Notes: a model not told the origin generated them from the sequence alone. A DNA stretch of 20,737 nt from an uncultured Muribaculaceae bacterium (GCA_910583775.1 CAJTYD010000059.1:1-20737), one strand, 5' to 3'; counted from the stretch's first letter, positions 1 to 7,555 are shown. A program made the numbers and translations.

Positions 1-198
1 CGTTTCAAACGCAGCGGTATCAAATATATCGACTATAAAGATCCCGAGTTCCTCAAGAAATTCCTCAACGAGCAGGGTAAGATTCTTCCCCGCCGTATCA
101 CAGGAACATCACTCAAGTTCCAGAGAAGAGTGGCTCAGGCCGTTAAGCGCGCCCGTCATCTCGCCCTTCTTCCCTATGTGACTGACCTGATGAAATAA
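1..198 (+). CDS. rpsR: 30S ribosomal protein S18, 3' part (start outside window)
   Basis: Frame 1 is open from the first base to TAA at 196-198 and gives 65 residues beginning RFKRSGIKYIDYKD. The segment with ILPRRITGTSLKFQRRVAQAVKRARHLALLPY matches the conserved C-terminal half of S18, a small-subunit protein that binds 16S rRNA beside S6 on the platform. About 15-25 N-terminal residues are missing upstream of the window. rplI follows after 31 bp, the usual rpsF-rpsR-rplI order, so S6 is expected just upstream. Identification is by conserved sequence and synteny. Confidence 0.95.
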   Translation, partial: RFKRSGIKYIDYKDPEFLKKFLNEQGKILPRRITGTSLKFQRRVAQAVKRARHLALLPYVTDLMK

Positions 199-229
199 TC
201 GTTATTCAACCTTTTAAAGCAACATCACA

Positions 230-673
230 ATGAAAGTAATACTCAAGGAAAATGTAGCCAATTTAGGTTATAAGGATGACGTGGTAGAGGTAAAGAGCGG
301 TTATGGCCGTAACTATCTCATTCCGCAGGGACTTGCCGTGATCGCATCAGCCGCAGCTCTCAAAGAGCTCGCGGAGAACCAGAGACAGCGTGCCCACAAG
401 CTCGCCAGAATCCTCGAAGAGGCTCAGGCTGCTGCGGCAGCTCTCGAGGGCGTGAAGCTCACAATCGGCGCGAAGACAAGCTCCACAGGCACGATCTTCG
501 GATCTGTCGGTCCTATTCAGATTGCAGAGGCGCTCGAGAAACTCGGTCATAATGTTGACCGCAAGCTCATCGTCATCAAGGAGCCTGTAAAGGAGGTCGG
601 GGTCTATAACGCTACGGTTAACTTCCACAAGGAGGTGAGCGCAGTAGTCGAATTCGAAGTAGTAGCCGAGTAA
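230..673 (+). CDS. rplI: 50S ribosomal protein L9
   Basis: A 147-residue protein, close to the usual L9 length. The N-terminal domain has the L9 signature (MKVILKENVANLGYKDDVVEVKSGYGRNYLIPQGLAV, residues 1-37). It is followed by a long Ala/Glu/Lys/Arg-rich connecting helix (about 40-75) and a C-terminal globular domain (about 78-147, beginning KLTIGAKTSSTGTIFGSV). L9 binds 23S rRNA near the base of the L1 stalk and influences frame maintenance. The gene follows rpsR by 31 bp and is closed by a strong terminator 27 bp after its stop, so it ends the operon. Confidence 0.97.
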   Translation: MKVILKENVANLGYKDDVVEVKSGYGRNYLIPQGLAVIASAAALKELAENQRQRAHKLARILEEAQAAAAALEGVKLTIGAKTSSTGTIFGSVGPIQIAEALEKLGHNVDRKLIVIKEPVKEVGVYNATVNFHKEVSAVVEFEVVAE

Positions 674-699
674 TAGTTGTAATTTAGCTATATTGTGAA

Positions 700-735
700 G
701 CGGGAAATGATTTTTGTCATTTCCCGCATTTTTTT
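700..735 (+). terminator. Rho-independent terminator after rplI
   Basis: An 11-bp perfect stem (GCGGGAAATGA at 700-710, TCATTTCCCGC at 717-727) has a 6-nt T-rich loop, then A and seven T from 729. This is a textbook intrinsic terminator and it separates the ribosomal operon from the dnaN promoter. Confidence 0.93.
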
Positions 736-757
736 GCCCTCAACCCGTCAGCCACTA

Positions 758-788
758 TTTGAATGCTCGCTTAAATTGATTATATTTG
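758..788 (+). promoter_or_regulatory. Bacteroidetes-type promoter for dnaN operon
   Basis: TTTG at 758-761 and TATATTTG at 781-788 are separated by 19 bp. This matches the Bacteroidetes primary sigma consensus (-33 TTTG, -7 TAnnTTTG) at every fixed position. The start site would fall near 793-797, about 85 nt before the dnaN ATG. The promoter lies directly after the rplI terminator, so it should drive the whole dnaN-to-rlmB cluster. Confidence 0.8.
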
Positions 789-802
789 CAAGTTAGAATC
801 TA

Positions 803-865
803 AGAGTGTGTTTACATTTGCGGGAACCTCCGCTTAAACGCACTTTTGGTAAGTAAACACACTCT
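803..865. repeat. 13-bp inverted repeat in dnaN leader, MITE-like
   Basis: AGAGTGTGTTTAC at 803-815 is the exact reverse complement of GTAAACACACTCT at 853-865, with 37 nt between. If the arms are taken as the 12 bp from 804 to 815 and 853 to 864, the unit is flanked on both sides by TAA (801-803 and 865-867), as a 3-bp target duplication would leave. A small nested hairpin (GCGG 820-823 / CCGC 830-833) lies inside. It could be a tiny non-autonomous element, a leader RNA stem ending 13 nt before the ATG, or an operator. Confidence 0.6.
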
Positions 866-878
866 AAGCAAAACAGAT

Positions 879-2000
879 ATGAAATTCAATGTAGAGGGAA
901 AAACATTCCAGCAGCAGCTATCGGCTGTGAGTAAAGTTATAAACGCCAAAAACGCGCTTTCCATTCTCGATAATTTTCTCCTTAAGGTCGAGGGCGACCG
1001 CCTGAGCATCACCGGCAGTGACCAGGAGAATGTGATGACCGCCTATATGGTGATCACTGAAAGCGAAAACGACGGCATGATCGCTGTTCCGGCAAAACGT
1101 ATGCTCGAGATCACCAAGGAAATCGCCAACCAGCCTCTCACATTCTATATCAACGACGAGACAAAGGAGATCGATATCCGGTTCCTTAACGGTCATTTCA
1201 ATTTCATGGGAGTAGACGCCGCCGAATATCCGCAGCGTCGTGCCATGGGGGAGGATGTCCGCAGGCTTGAGATTCCCGCTTCGGTCGTGCTCAAGGGAAT
1301 CGAGAACACCGCCTTCGCCGTCAGCACCGAGAATGTGCGCCCGATTATGACCGGTATCTATTGGGATATACATCAGAGCGACATCACTTTCGTCAGCTCC
1401 GATACCCACAAGCTTGTGAGATACATCAATTCGGAATCGGCTCCCGGCTTCGAGGCTTCGTTTATCCTGCCTTCAAAGCCGGCTTCAATACTCCGCGGAA
1501 TCATCGGCAAGGAGGAGGCCGATATCATGATCACATTCGACTCCAAGGGCGCGACATTCGAACTGGGCGACTATCTGCTCTCGTGCCTTTTCATCAACGG
1601 TAATTATCCCAACTACAACAGGGTTATTCCGACAGAGAATCCCTTTGAGCTGACAGTAGACAGAGTATCTCTTATGACTGCGTTGCGCCGCGTTTCGATA
1701 TTTGCCGCCAAATCGTCGAATCTTGTCGTTCTCGACATCCAGCCGAATGAAATCATCCTGCACGCCCAGGATCTCGATTACGGCACTTCGGCCGAAGAGA
1801 GGGTGGTCTGCAACTATGAGGGGAACACCATGACGATCGGTTTCAACGGCCAGTTCATGATAGAGATCCTCAACAATCTTCATGACGAATCAATCGTGCT
1901 GAAGCTGTCGGATCCGGCGCGTCCGGGCATCTATACTCCCCTCCAGCAGCAGCCGGGCGAAGATATCGTTACTATCCAGATGCCCATGCAGGTGCTCTGA
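879..2000 (+). CDS. dnaN: DNA polymerase III beta subunit (sliding clamp)
   Basis: A 373-residue protein of normal beta-clamp length. The homodimeric ring encircles DNA and tethers the replicative polymerase and other repair factors. The start MKFNVEGKTFQQQLSAVSKVI and the segments LSITGSDQEN, PAKRMLEITKEI, FVSSDTHKLVRY, NYPNYNRVIP and FNGQFMIEIL are typical of the three tandem clamp folds. The ATG at 879 is chosen over an in-frame TTG at 846, which would add 11 residues unlike any clamp and encoded by the leader inverted repeat. The C-terminus MPMQVL resembles the usual MPM-type end. It is the first gene of the operon, behind the promoter at 758-788. Confidence 0.96.
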   Translation: MKFNVEGKTFQQQLSAVSKVINAKNALSILDNFLLKVEGDRLSITGSDQENVMTAYMVITESENDGMIAVPAKRMLEITKEIANQPLTFYINDETKEIDIRFLNGHFNFMGVDAAEYPQRRAMGEDVRRLEIPASVVLKGIENTAFAVSTENVRPIMTGIYWDIHQSDITFVSSDTHKLVRYINSESAPGFEASFILPSKPASILRGIIGKEEADIMITFDSKGATFELGDYLLSCLFINGNYPNYNRVIPTENPFELTVDRVSLMTALRRVSIFAAKSSNLVVLDIQPNEIILHAQDLDYGTSAEERVVCNYEGNTMTIGFNGQFMIEILNNLHDESIVLKLSDPARPGIYTPLQQQPGEDIVTIQMPMQVL

Positions 2001-2063
2001 TGGAAGTGTTTTTTCATACGATAGAAATTATAAGGAACAAGCTCTAATACTTAAAAAGGGTTT

Positions 2064-2834
2064 ATGAAATTAAATCTTCAGCGTCCTCTGATATTTTTCG
2101 ACCTTGAGACAACCGGAACGAACATACTCCACGACCGGATCGTCGAGCTCAGCTATATAAAACTTTATCCCGACGGAACGGTTGAGGAGAAAGCGCGTCG
2201 GCTTAATCCGGAGATGCCTATTCCTCCGGCAAGCACGGCAATCCATCACATCACTGACGAAGATGTGAAGGATGAACCCACTTTCCGTCAGATCTCGAAA
2301 GCTCTGTTCAGGATTTTCGAGGGCTGCGATATCGCGGGCTATAACAGTAACAAGTTTGACGTGCCTCTTCTGATGGAGGAATTCAACCGCGCGGGACTCA
2401 ATTTTGAGGTGAATGGACGTAATTTCATCGATGTTCAGAACATATTCCACAAGATGGAACAGCGCACTCTTGTGGCCGCCTATAAGTTCTACTGCGGCAA
2501 GAATCTTGAAGACGCACATTCCGCACTTGGCGACACGAAGGCAACATACGAGGTGCTTCTCGGGCAGCTTGACCGCTATCCGGAATTGAAGAATGATGTG
2601 GAGTATCTTGCAGAATTCTCTAAATCGGGTAGGAACGTGGATCTTGCCGGCCGTATCGTTCTCAATGAAAAGGATGAACCGGTCTTCAATTTCGGCAAGC
2701 ACAAGGGGAAACCGGTAAAGGAGATTTTCCGCACCGAACCATCGTTCTACAGCTGGATGATGCAGGGAGATTTTCCAAAGAATACAAAAGATGTTATAAC
2801 GGCATTCTACTCCGAAGTCAGGAATGGGAAATAA
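2064..2834 (+). CDS. DEDDh 3'-5' exonuclease with C-terminal DUF3820-like domain
   Basis: A 256-residue DnaQ/RNase T superfamily exonuclease. The Exo I motif is FFDLETTG with D13 and E15, Exo II is NSNKFDV with D99, and Exo III is AHSALGD with H152 and D157; these are the DEDDh metal ligands and general base. The C-terminal 50-60 residues (about 207-250, FNFGKHKGKPVKEI..PSFYSWMMQGDFP) look like the small DUF3820-type domain often fused to such exonucleases in Bacteroidetes. It may act as a proofreading or repair nuclease; the position right after the clamp gene suggests work at DNA ends, but this is inference. Its last 11 bp overlap coaBC, so the two are probably translationally coupled. The 63 bp between dnaN and this gene hold no clear terminator or promoter. 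Confidence 0.88.
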   Translation: MKLNLQRPLIFFDLETTGTNILHDRIVELSYIKLYPDGTVEEKARRLNPEMPIPPASTAIHHITDEDVKDEPTFRQISKALFRIFEGCDIAGYNSNKFDVPLLMEEFNRAGLNFEVNGRNFIDVQNIFHKMEQRTLVAAYKFYCGKNLEDAHSALGDTKATYEVLLGQLDRYPELKNDVEYLAEFSKSGRNVDLAGRIVLNEKDEPVFNFGKHKGKPVKEIFRTEPSFYSWMMQGDFPKNTKDVITAFYSEVRNGK

Positions 2835-4062
2835 GACACTCAGCGGGCGCCATATAGTGCTTGGCATAACGGGCGGCATAGCCGCCTATAAATCAGTGAG
2901 CCTTCTGCGCCTCCTGGTCAAGGCCGGCGCGGAGGTGCAGGTCGTTATCACGCCTGCGGGGAAGGAATTCATCACGCCCGTCACGCTGTCGGCGCTCAGC
3001 GGGCGTCCGGTGGTGAGCGAATTCTTTACGGCTAACACCGGAGAATGGCACAGCCATGTGGATCTCGGCCTCTGGGCCGACCTTATGGTGATAGCTCCCG
3101 CCACGGCGTCCACAATCGCAAAGATGGCTAATGGCGTTGCCGACAATATGCTTGTCACTACTTATCTTTCCGCAAAGGAACATGTGATGGTAGCTCCGGC
3201 GATGGATCTCGATATGTTCGCCCATCCCTCCACCACGCGCAACCTGCGTCAGCTTGAGGCAGACGGAGTCGAGATAATAGCTCCGGCGGCAGGGGAGCTT
3301 GCAAGTCATCTTGTCGGCAAGGGCCGCATGGAGGAACCGGAAAATATTTTCGCCAGAATAGAAGCTTTCTTCAATTCACGAGAGGACCTGAAGGGAGTCA
3401 GGGTGGCCATAACCGCCGGCCCGACTTACGAAAAGATAGATCCCGTCAGATTTATCGGCAATTATTCGAGCGGGAAGATGGGGTTTGCCATTGCCGAGGA
3501 ATGCGCGCGCCGAGGAGCCGATGTCTCTCTGATCTGCGGGCCATGCTCTCTGGATGTGAAGCATCCATCGATTAAGAGAATCGATGTGGAAAGCGCAGTC
3601 GAGATGCTTGAAGCCGCAAAGCGCGAATTCGCCGATGCCGAGGTCGGTATCTTTTCAGCCGCGGTTGCTGATTATCGGCCGGCAAAATCGGAATCAAGCA
3701 AGATTAAACGCGAGGGAACCTCGGGGATGACGCTTGAACTCGTAAAGAATCCGGATATCGCCGCTGAAATCGGAGCTTCTAAAAAGCCCGGAACCATTCT
3801 TGTGGGTTTCGCACTTGAAACCGACAACGAGAAATCAAATGCGGCCCATAAACTTGAGAAGAAAAATCTCGACATGGTAGTTCTCAATTCGCTTAAGGAC
3901 AAAGGAGCGGGCTTCCGTTGCGACACCAATAAGATAAGCATTGTTCTCAGAGACGGAGAAATTCTTGATTTCCCTCTAAAAAGCAAGCGAGAGGTAGCGG
4001 CCGACATAATCGACGGGATTGTGGAGCTACGCTCCGGCAGACGCAGGGTCAAGGATGTGTGA
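2824..4062 (+). CDS. coaBC: Bifunctional phosphopantothenoylcysteine decarboxylase / phosphopantothenate-cysteine ligase
   Basis: A 412-residue fusion carrying out two consecutive CoA biosynthesis steps: joining cysteine to 4'-phosphopantothenate, then FMN-dependent decarboxylation to 4'-phosphopantetheine. The CoaC flavoprotein domain (about 8-185) starts with ITGGIAAYK and carries H76 or H78 before VDLGLWADLMVIAPATA, PAMDLDMF (126-132) and GKGRM (165-169). The CoaB domain (about 190-405) carries ITAGPTYEKIDPVRFIGNYSSGKMG (196-220), SAAVADYRP (278-286) and KIKR. The position matching the decarboxylase active-site cysteine of the E. coli protein reads Ser161 here. The start overlaps the exonuclease gene by 11 bp. 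coaE, the last CoA step, lies about 6.4 kb downstream. Confidence 0.95.
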   Translation: MGNKTLSGRHIVLGITGGIAAYKSVSLLRLLVKAGAEVQVVITPAGKEFITPVTLSALSGRPVVSEFFTANTGEWHSHVDLGLWADLMVIAPATASTIAKMANGVADNMLVTTYLSAKEHVMVAPAMDLDMFAHPSTTRNLRQLEADGVEIIAPAAGELASHLVGKGRMEEPENIFARIEAFFNSREDLKGVRVAITAGPTYEKIDPVRFIGNYSSGKMGFAIAEECARRGADVSLICGPCSLDVKHPSIKRIDVESAVEMLEAAKREFADAEVGIFSAAVADYRPAKSESSKIKREGTSGMTLELVKNPDIAAEIGASKKPGTILVGFALETDNEKSNAAHKLEKKNLDMVVLNSLKDKGAGFRCDTNKISIVLRDGEILDFPLKSKREVAADIIDGIVELRSGRRRVKDV

Positions 4063-4103
4063 AAGCCCGGGGGTAGCGGCACCGTAGAAAAGGATAATGA
4101 CCG

Positions 4104-5012
4104 ATGGCAGCATTCCTAAGGATTTTTATGATGATCTCACTGGCGGCAGGGATAGTGATTCCGGCAGTCGCGCAGGAACTGAACTGTGCGGTCGAGATCA
4201 ACACGGACAATATCGAGGGAACAGGCAGGAGCGTTTTTGAATCGCTTAAGCAGACGGTTTCGGATTATATGAACGAGACTAAATTCTCCGATGCCGTCTT
4301 TGCTGAAAATGAGAAGATAGACTGCAGGCTTTATCTCACTGTAATGGAATATTCGGGAACCCGCATCAAGGGCGAGCTCCAGATGCAGCTTTCTCGACCG
4401 GTTTATAACACGAATTACACAACTTCGCTTTTGAATTACAGGGATACGAAGGTAGAATTCGATTACAGGGAGGGAGAGCCTCTGGTGTTCAACCGCACGT
4501 CGGAAAATTCCAATCTTGAGGCATTGCTGAATTTTTACGCCTATCTTTTTTTAGGCATGGATTTCGACAGCTTCTCTCCGCGAGGCGGGGATGCCTTTTA
4601 TGAGCAGGCCAAAAGCGTGGTGAGTCGCGCGCAGTCGGCTGGAGAACCGGGCTGGCGGATGTTTGAGGATAACCGAAACCGGGCGTCGCTTCTTGGAGCA
4701 TTTACCGAACCATCGAATGCCGGGATCCGGGATATTCTTTACAAATATCACCGGAAGGGGCTTGACGAAATGTCGACCGGAGTTGATAAAGGGAGAAGCG
4801 AGATCACGGCCTCTCTCGATATTCTGAAAGGAATTGCTTCGTCGAATCCCATGTCGTTTGTCATTCCTTTGTTCGGCGACATGAAACTTGACGAGCTCGT
4901 AAACGTTTATTCTAAAGCTCCTGAGTCCGAGAGAATGAAAGTCTATAGTCTGCTTCAGGAGATATATCCAACCGAGAACGAACGTCTTGAAAAAATAAAG
5001 AACCCGGAATAA
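4104..5012 (+). CDS. Exported DUF4835 family protein
   Basis: A 302-residue protein with a signal peptide (hydrophobic 5-20, likely cleavage after AVAQ at 24), so periplasmic or surface. The mature start QELNCAVEINTDNIEG, the middle segment NRTSENSNLEALLNFYAYLFLGMDFDSFSPRGGDAFYEQA and the following GWRMFEDNRNRASLLGAFTEP are characteristic of DUF4835, a Bacteroidetes family of unknown function commonly found between coaBC and recN, as here. No catalytic motif is visible. Gaps of 41 bp to coaBC and 28 bp to recN place it in the same operon. The C-terminal codons and stop lie in a 19-bp tandem repeat. Confidence 0.85.
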   Translation: MAAFLRIFMMISLAAGIVIPAVAQELNCAVEINTDNIEGTGRSVFESLKQTVSDYMNETKFSDAVFAENEKIDCRLYLTVMEYSGTRIKGELQMQLSRPVYNTNYTTSLLNYRDTKVEFDYREGEPLVFNRTSENSNLEALLNFYAYLFLGMDFDSFSPRGGDAFYEQAKSVVSRAQSAGEPGWRMFEDNRNRASLLGAFTEPSNAGIRDILYKYHRKGLDEMSTGVDKGRSEITASLDILKGIASSNPMSFVIPLFGDMKLDELVNVYSKAPESERMKVYSLLQEIYPTENERLEKIKNPE

Positions 5013-5029
5013 AATAAAGAATCCGGAAT
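4992..5029. repeat. Two tandem 19-bp copies across the DUF4835 stop codon
   Basis: AAAATAAAGAACCCGGAAT (4992-5010) is followed immediately by AAAATAAAGAATCCGGAAT (5011-5029); only one base differs. The first copy encodes the final residues of the DUF4835 protein and the T of its stop. The second lies in the 28-bp gap before recN. This looks like a local replication-slippage duplication. Confidence 0.85.
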
Positions 5030-5040
5030 AATTCGAAAAG

Positions 5041-6738
5041 ATGCTTCAGAAACTCATAATAAAGAATTACGCTTTGATCGACAGTCTTGAGCTTGATTTC
5101 GAAAAGGGCCTGACCATAATCACCGGTGAGACAGGTGCCGGAAAATCCATCATGCTCGGAGCGCTTTCATTGCTTCTGGGAGAACGCGCCGATACGAGGG
5201 CTATTTCCGACGGAAGCTCTAAATCCGTTGTGGAGGCTGTCTTCACCGACATGGATGTCTCTTTGAAAAAGTATTTCGAGGAGAACGATATCGAATGGAT
5301 GGATGGAGAGGCGATCGTCCGCAGGGAGATTTCGCAGACCGGAAGGTCGCGGGCTTTTGTCAACGACCGTCCTGTTACGCTGAATATTCTTTCCGGCCTG
5401 ACCGGCTCGTTAATCGACATCCATTCCCAGCATGCCAACGCCAGGCTAAACGATCCTTCAATACAGCTTGAGATCATCGACACTATAGCCGGCAATACGG
5501 ATCTGGTTGATTCGTACGCATCTGATTTTCACGGTTTCGTGTCATTACGGTCGAGGATAAAACGTCTTAGGGAGAATATCGGGAAAGCGCGTGAAAACGA
5601 GGAGTATCTCCGATTCCAGCTCGCCCAGCTCGATAAGCTCAATCCCAAGGCCGGCGAACTTGCAGAAGTGGAAAGGCGTTTCGAGATGCTCAGCGATGCC
5701 GATGAAATAAGGGAAAGGCTTTTTACGCTATCCGGACTTCTCGGAGCTCAGGAAAGGGGAGTTGCCGACCTTTTGCGCGAGGCAAAATCGGAGGCGGAAA
5801 AGATAGATTTCTCCCTCTTTGACTCTTCGGAGGAGGAGAACGAAGACATTGTCTCGCGGCTTGAGCGAATGGTCGTGGAGGCCACTGATATATATGAGAC
5901 TGTATCCGATTATGTCTCGTCGGTTGACGCCGACCCGGCGGCTCTTTCGAAGATGTCGGCGAGAATGAACGCCTATTACGAAGCAATCCGCAGTTTCAGG
6001 GTCAGGGATGCCGAAGAGCTTGTCAGGCTCCGCGATGAGGTCCGAGCCAAACTGAATTCAATCGAAGACGAGGGAACCGATCTCCCGGAACTGGAGAAAA
6101 AGGCGAAGCATCTTGCCGCCGTTCTGAAAGAGAAGGCCGCGTATATTTCGGAAACAAGGAGCGAAGCCGCACGGCGTTTTTCCGATGAGCTGATGGAGAC
6201 TGCCCGCCCGCTCGGATTGCCCAATATAGATTTCAAAGTCGATATTGTTGCCGGGAAACTCTCTTCGACGGGACAGGATCGCGTGGAGTTTCTTTGTTCG
6301 TTCAACAAGCAGCAGTCGCCGGGCCCGGTCTCGAAGATAGCATCCGGAGGTGAGCTTTCGAGGCTTATGCTTTCGATGAAGGGCATTCTTGCCGGAAAGA
6401 TGAAACTCCCTACCATCATCTTCGATGAGGTCGACACCGGAGTGTCGGGAGAGATCGCCGATCTGATGGGGGAGATGATGCTGACGATGGGGGGCAGGAT
6501 GCAGGTGATCGCCATCACCCATCTTCCTCAGGTAGCAGCAAAGGGGGCAAGCCATTTTAAGGTCTACAAGAGAGACGAGGGACCAAGAACCATTACCAAT
6601 GTCAGAAAACTCAGTCATGAGGAGCGTGTCAGGGAGATAGCCTCCATGATGTCGGGACGAGAGGTTACTGCCTCGGCTCTTAAAAACGCGGAAGATCTTC
6701 TGGGACTCTATCGTCCGCACGACGGAAAACAGGAATAA
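5041..6738 (+). CDS. recN: DNA repair protein RecN (SMC-like ATPase)
   Basis: A 565-residue SMC-family protein of normal RecN length; RecN binds DNA ends and promotes recombinational double-strand break repair. Walker A is GETGAGKS (29-36), after the typical start MLQKLIIKNYALIDSLELDFEKGL. The RecN-type IDIHSQH motif is at 125-131. A coiled-coil-rich middle runs from about 165 to 380 with a central break around 255-300. The ABC signature is IASGGELSR (433-441), and Walker B plus D-loop is PTIIFDEVDTGVSG (457-470), with the switch-like His in ITHLPQVAA (492-500). rlmB begins 1 bp after the stop, so the two are cotranscribed. No LexA-type operator is visible upstream. Confidence 0.96.
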   Translation: MLQKLIIKNYALIDSLELDFEKGLTIITGETGAGKSIMLGALSLLLGERADTRAISDGSSKSVVEAVFTDMDVSLKKYFEENDIEWMDGEAIVRREISQTGRSRAFVNDRPVTLNILSGLTGSLIDIHSQHANARLNDPSIQLEIIDTIAGNTDLVDSYASDFHGFVSLRSRIKRLRENIGKARENEEYLRFQLAQLDKLNPKAGELAEVERRFEMLSDADEIRERLFTLSGLLGAQERGVADLLREAKSEAEKIDFSLFDSSEEENEDIVSRLERMVVEATDIYETVSDYVSSVDADPAALSKMSARMNAYYEAIRSFRVRDAEELVRLRDEVRAKLNSIEDEGTDLPELEKKAKHLAAVLKEKAAYISETRSEAARRFSDELMETARPLGLPNIDFKVDIVAGKLSSTGQDRVEFLCSFNKQQSPGPVSKIASGGELSRLMLSMKGILAGKMKLPTIIFDEVDTGVSGEIADLMGEMMLTMGGRMQVIAITHLPQVAAKGASHFKVYKRDEGPRTITNVRKLSHEERVREIASMMSGREVTASALKNAEDLLGLYRPHDGKQE

Positions 6739-6739
6739 T

Positions 6740-7486
6740 ATGGAAAAGAAAGACTATATATTCGGCATACGCGCCGTTACCGAAGCCATAGAGGCAGGAA
6801 AAAGCATCGACAAGGTCCTTGTTCGCAGGGACTTGGGAGGCGAACTCGCAAAGGACCTGCTCGACAAAATAAAGGAATACGGAATCTTGATGCAACGTGT
6901 CCCTCAGGAGAAACTCAACCGCATCACGATGAAGAATCATCAGGGGGCGATAGCGTTGCTTTCTCCGGTTGACTATTACCGTCTGGAGGATCTCGTGCCC
7001 CTGTTCTACGAGGAGGGGCGCAATCCGTTCATTCTTGTTCTTGACGGACTGACCGATACGCGTAATTTCGGAGCGATCGGGAGAACGGCGGCGTGCGCAG
7101 GCGTTGACGCCATCGTGATTCCGGAGAAGAACAGCGTTTCCGTCACGCCCGATGCAATAAAGACATCGGCGGGCGGACTTTTTCACGTTCCAGTGTGTCG
7201 TGAACGCGACACACTCTCTGCAGTGAGGATGCTGCGCGAGAACGGATATCATATTGTCGGCGCAACCGAGAGGGGATCCATGAACTATACGGATCCCGAC
7301 TATACTGTCCCGGTAGCCGTGGTTATGGGAAGCGAGGATGTCGGTATCAGTGATGCCGTGCTTCGCGAGTGTGACGACCTTGCGGCTATTCCGATTCCGG
7401 GAAAGATCGAATCGCTCAACGTGTCGGTCGCCGCCGGAATCATGACGTATGAGGTGTTACGTCAAAGAAACGTCAGACAAGCGTAG
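6740..7486 (+). CDS. rlmB: SpoU/TrmH family RNA 2'-O-methyltransferase, RlmB-like
   Basis: A 248-residue SPOUT methyltransferase, expected to transfer methyl from SAM to a ribose 2'-OH; in RlmB the target is G2251 of 23S rRNA. An N-terminal RNA-binding domain (about 5-77, FGIRAVTEAIEAG ... NHQGAIALL) precedes the trefoil-knot domain. Motif 1 is LDGLTDTRNFGAIGRTA (101-117, with N109 and R115), motif 2 is VVMGSEDVGIS (194-204), and motif 3 is IPIPGKIESLNVSVAAGI (217-234, with S225 and N227). The GSED in place of GSEG is, from memory, common in Bacteroidetes. It ends the dnaN operon. RlmB is favoured over TrmH by the N-terminal domain, but the exact target site is not shown by sequence. Confidence 0.88.
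   Translation: MEKKDYIFGIRAVTEAIEAGKSIDKVLVRRDLGGELAKDLLDKIKEYGILMQRVPQEKLNRITMKNHQGAIALLSPVDYYRLEDLVPLFYEEGRNPFILVLDGLTDTRNFGAIGRTAACAGVDAIVIPEKNSVSVTPDAIKTSAGGLFHVPVCRERDTLSAVRMLRENGYHIVGATERGSMNYTDPDYTVPVAVVMGSEDVGISDAVLRECDDLAAIPIPGKIESLNVSVAAGIMTYEVLRQRNVRQA
7192..7215. repeat. 9-bp perfect inverted repeat inside rlmB
   Basis: AGTGTGTCG (7192-7200) and CGACACACT (7207-7215) are separated by 6 nt and could form a stable mRNA hairpin about two-thirds through rlmB. It encodes part of the CRERDT segment. There is no T-run after it, so it is not a standard terminator. Confidence 0.6.
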
Positions 7487-7504
7487 TCAGTGGATTCACG
7501 GTGA

Positions 7505-7518
7505 GGTCCTGTAGGACC
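7505..7518. promoter_or_regulatory. Short dyad upstream of the nusB promoter
   Basis: GGTCCT and AGGACC flank a 2-bp centre, 6 bp upstream of the -33 element. It could be an operator half-site pair or a weak hairpin at the end of the rlmB transcript. No T-run follows. Confidence 0.3.
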
Positions 7519-7523
7519 GTCTA

Positions 7524-7555
7524 TTTGGTGGTTAGGGTGGAAATTTGTAATTTTG
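7524..7555 (+). promoter_or_regulatory. Bacteroidetes-type promoter for nusB
   Basis: TTTG at 7524-7527 and TAATTTTG at 7548-7555 have 20 bp between them and match the -33/-7 consensus at every fixed base. The start site would lie near 7561-7565, giving a leader of about 20-25 nt. nusB is therefore probably transcribed separately from rlmB. Confidence 0.8.

Noticed and set aside
846..878. TTG start extending dnaN by 11 residues
   Set aside because: The added residues fall in the leader inverted repeat and do not resemble clamp proteins; ATG 879 gives the conserved start and normal length.
2070..2879. Long antisense frame opposite the exonuclease gene (269 residues)
   Set aside because: No recognisable domain; it mirrors a clearly conserved gene, as expected in a genome of about 50% GC. 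The same holds for the antisense frames in dnaN, recN, GH31, rlmB and trkH/trkA.
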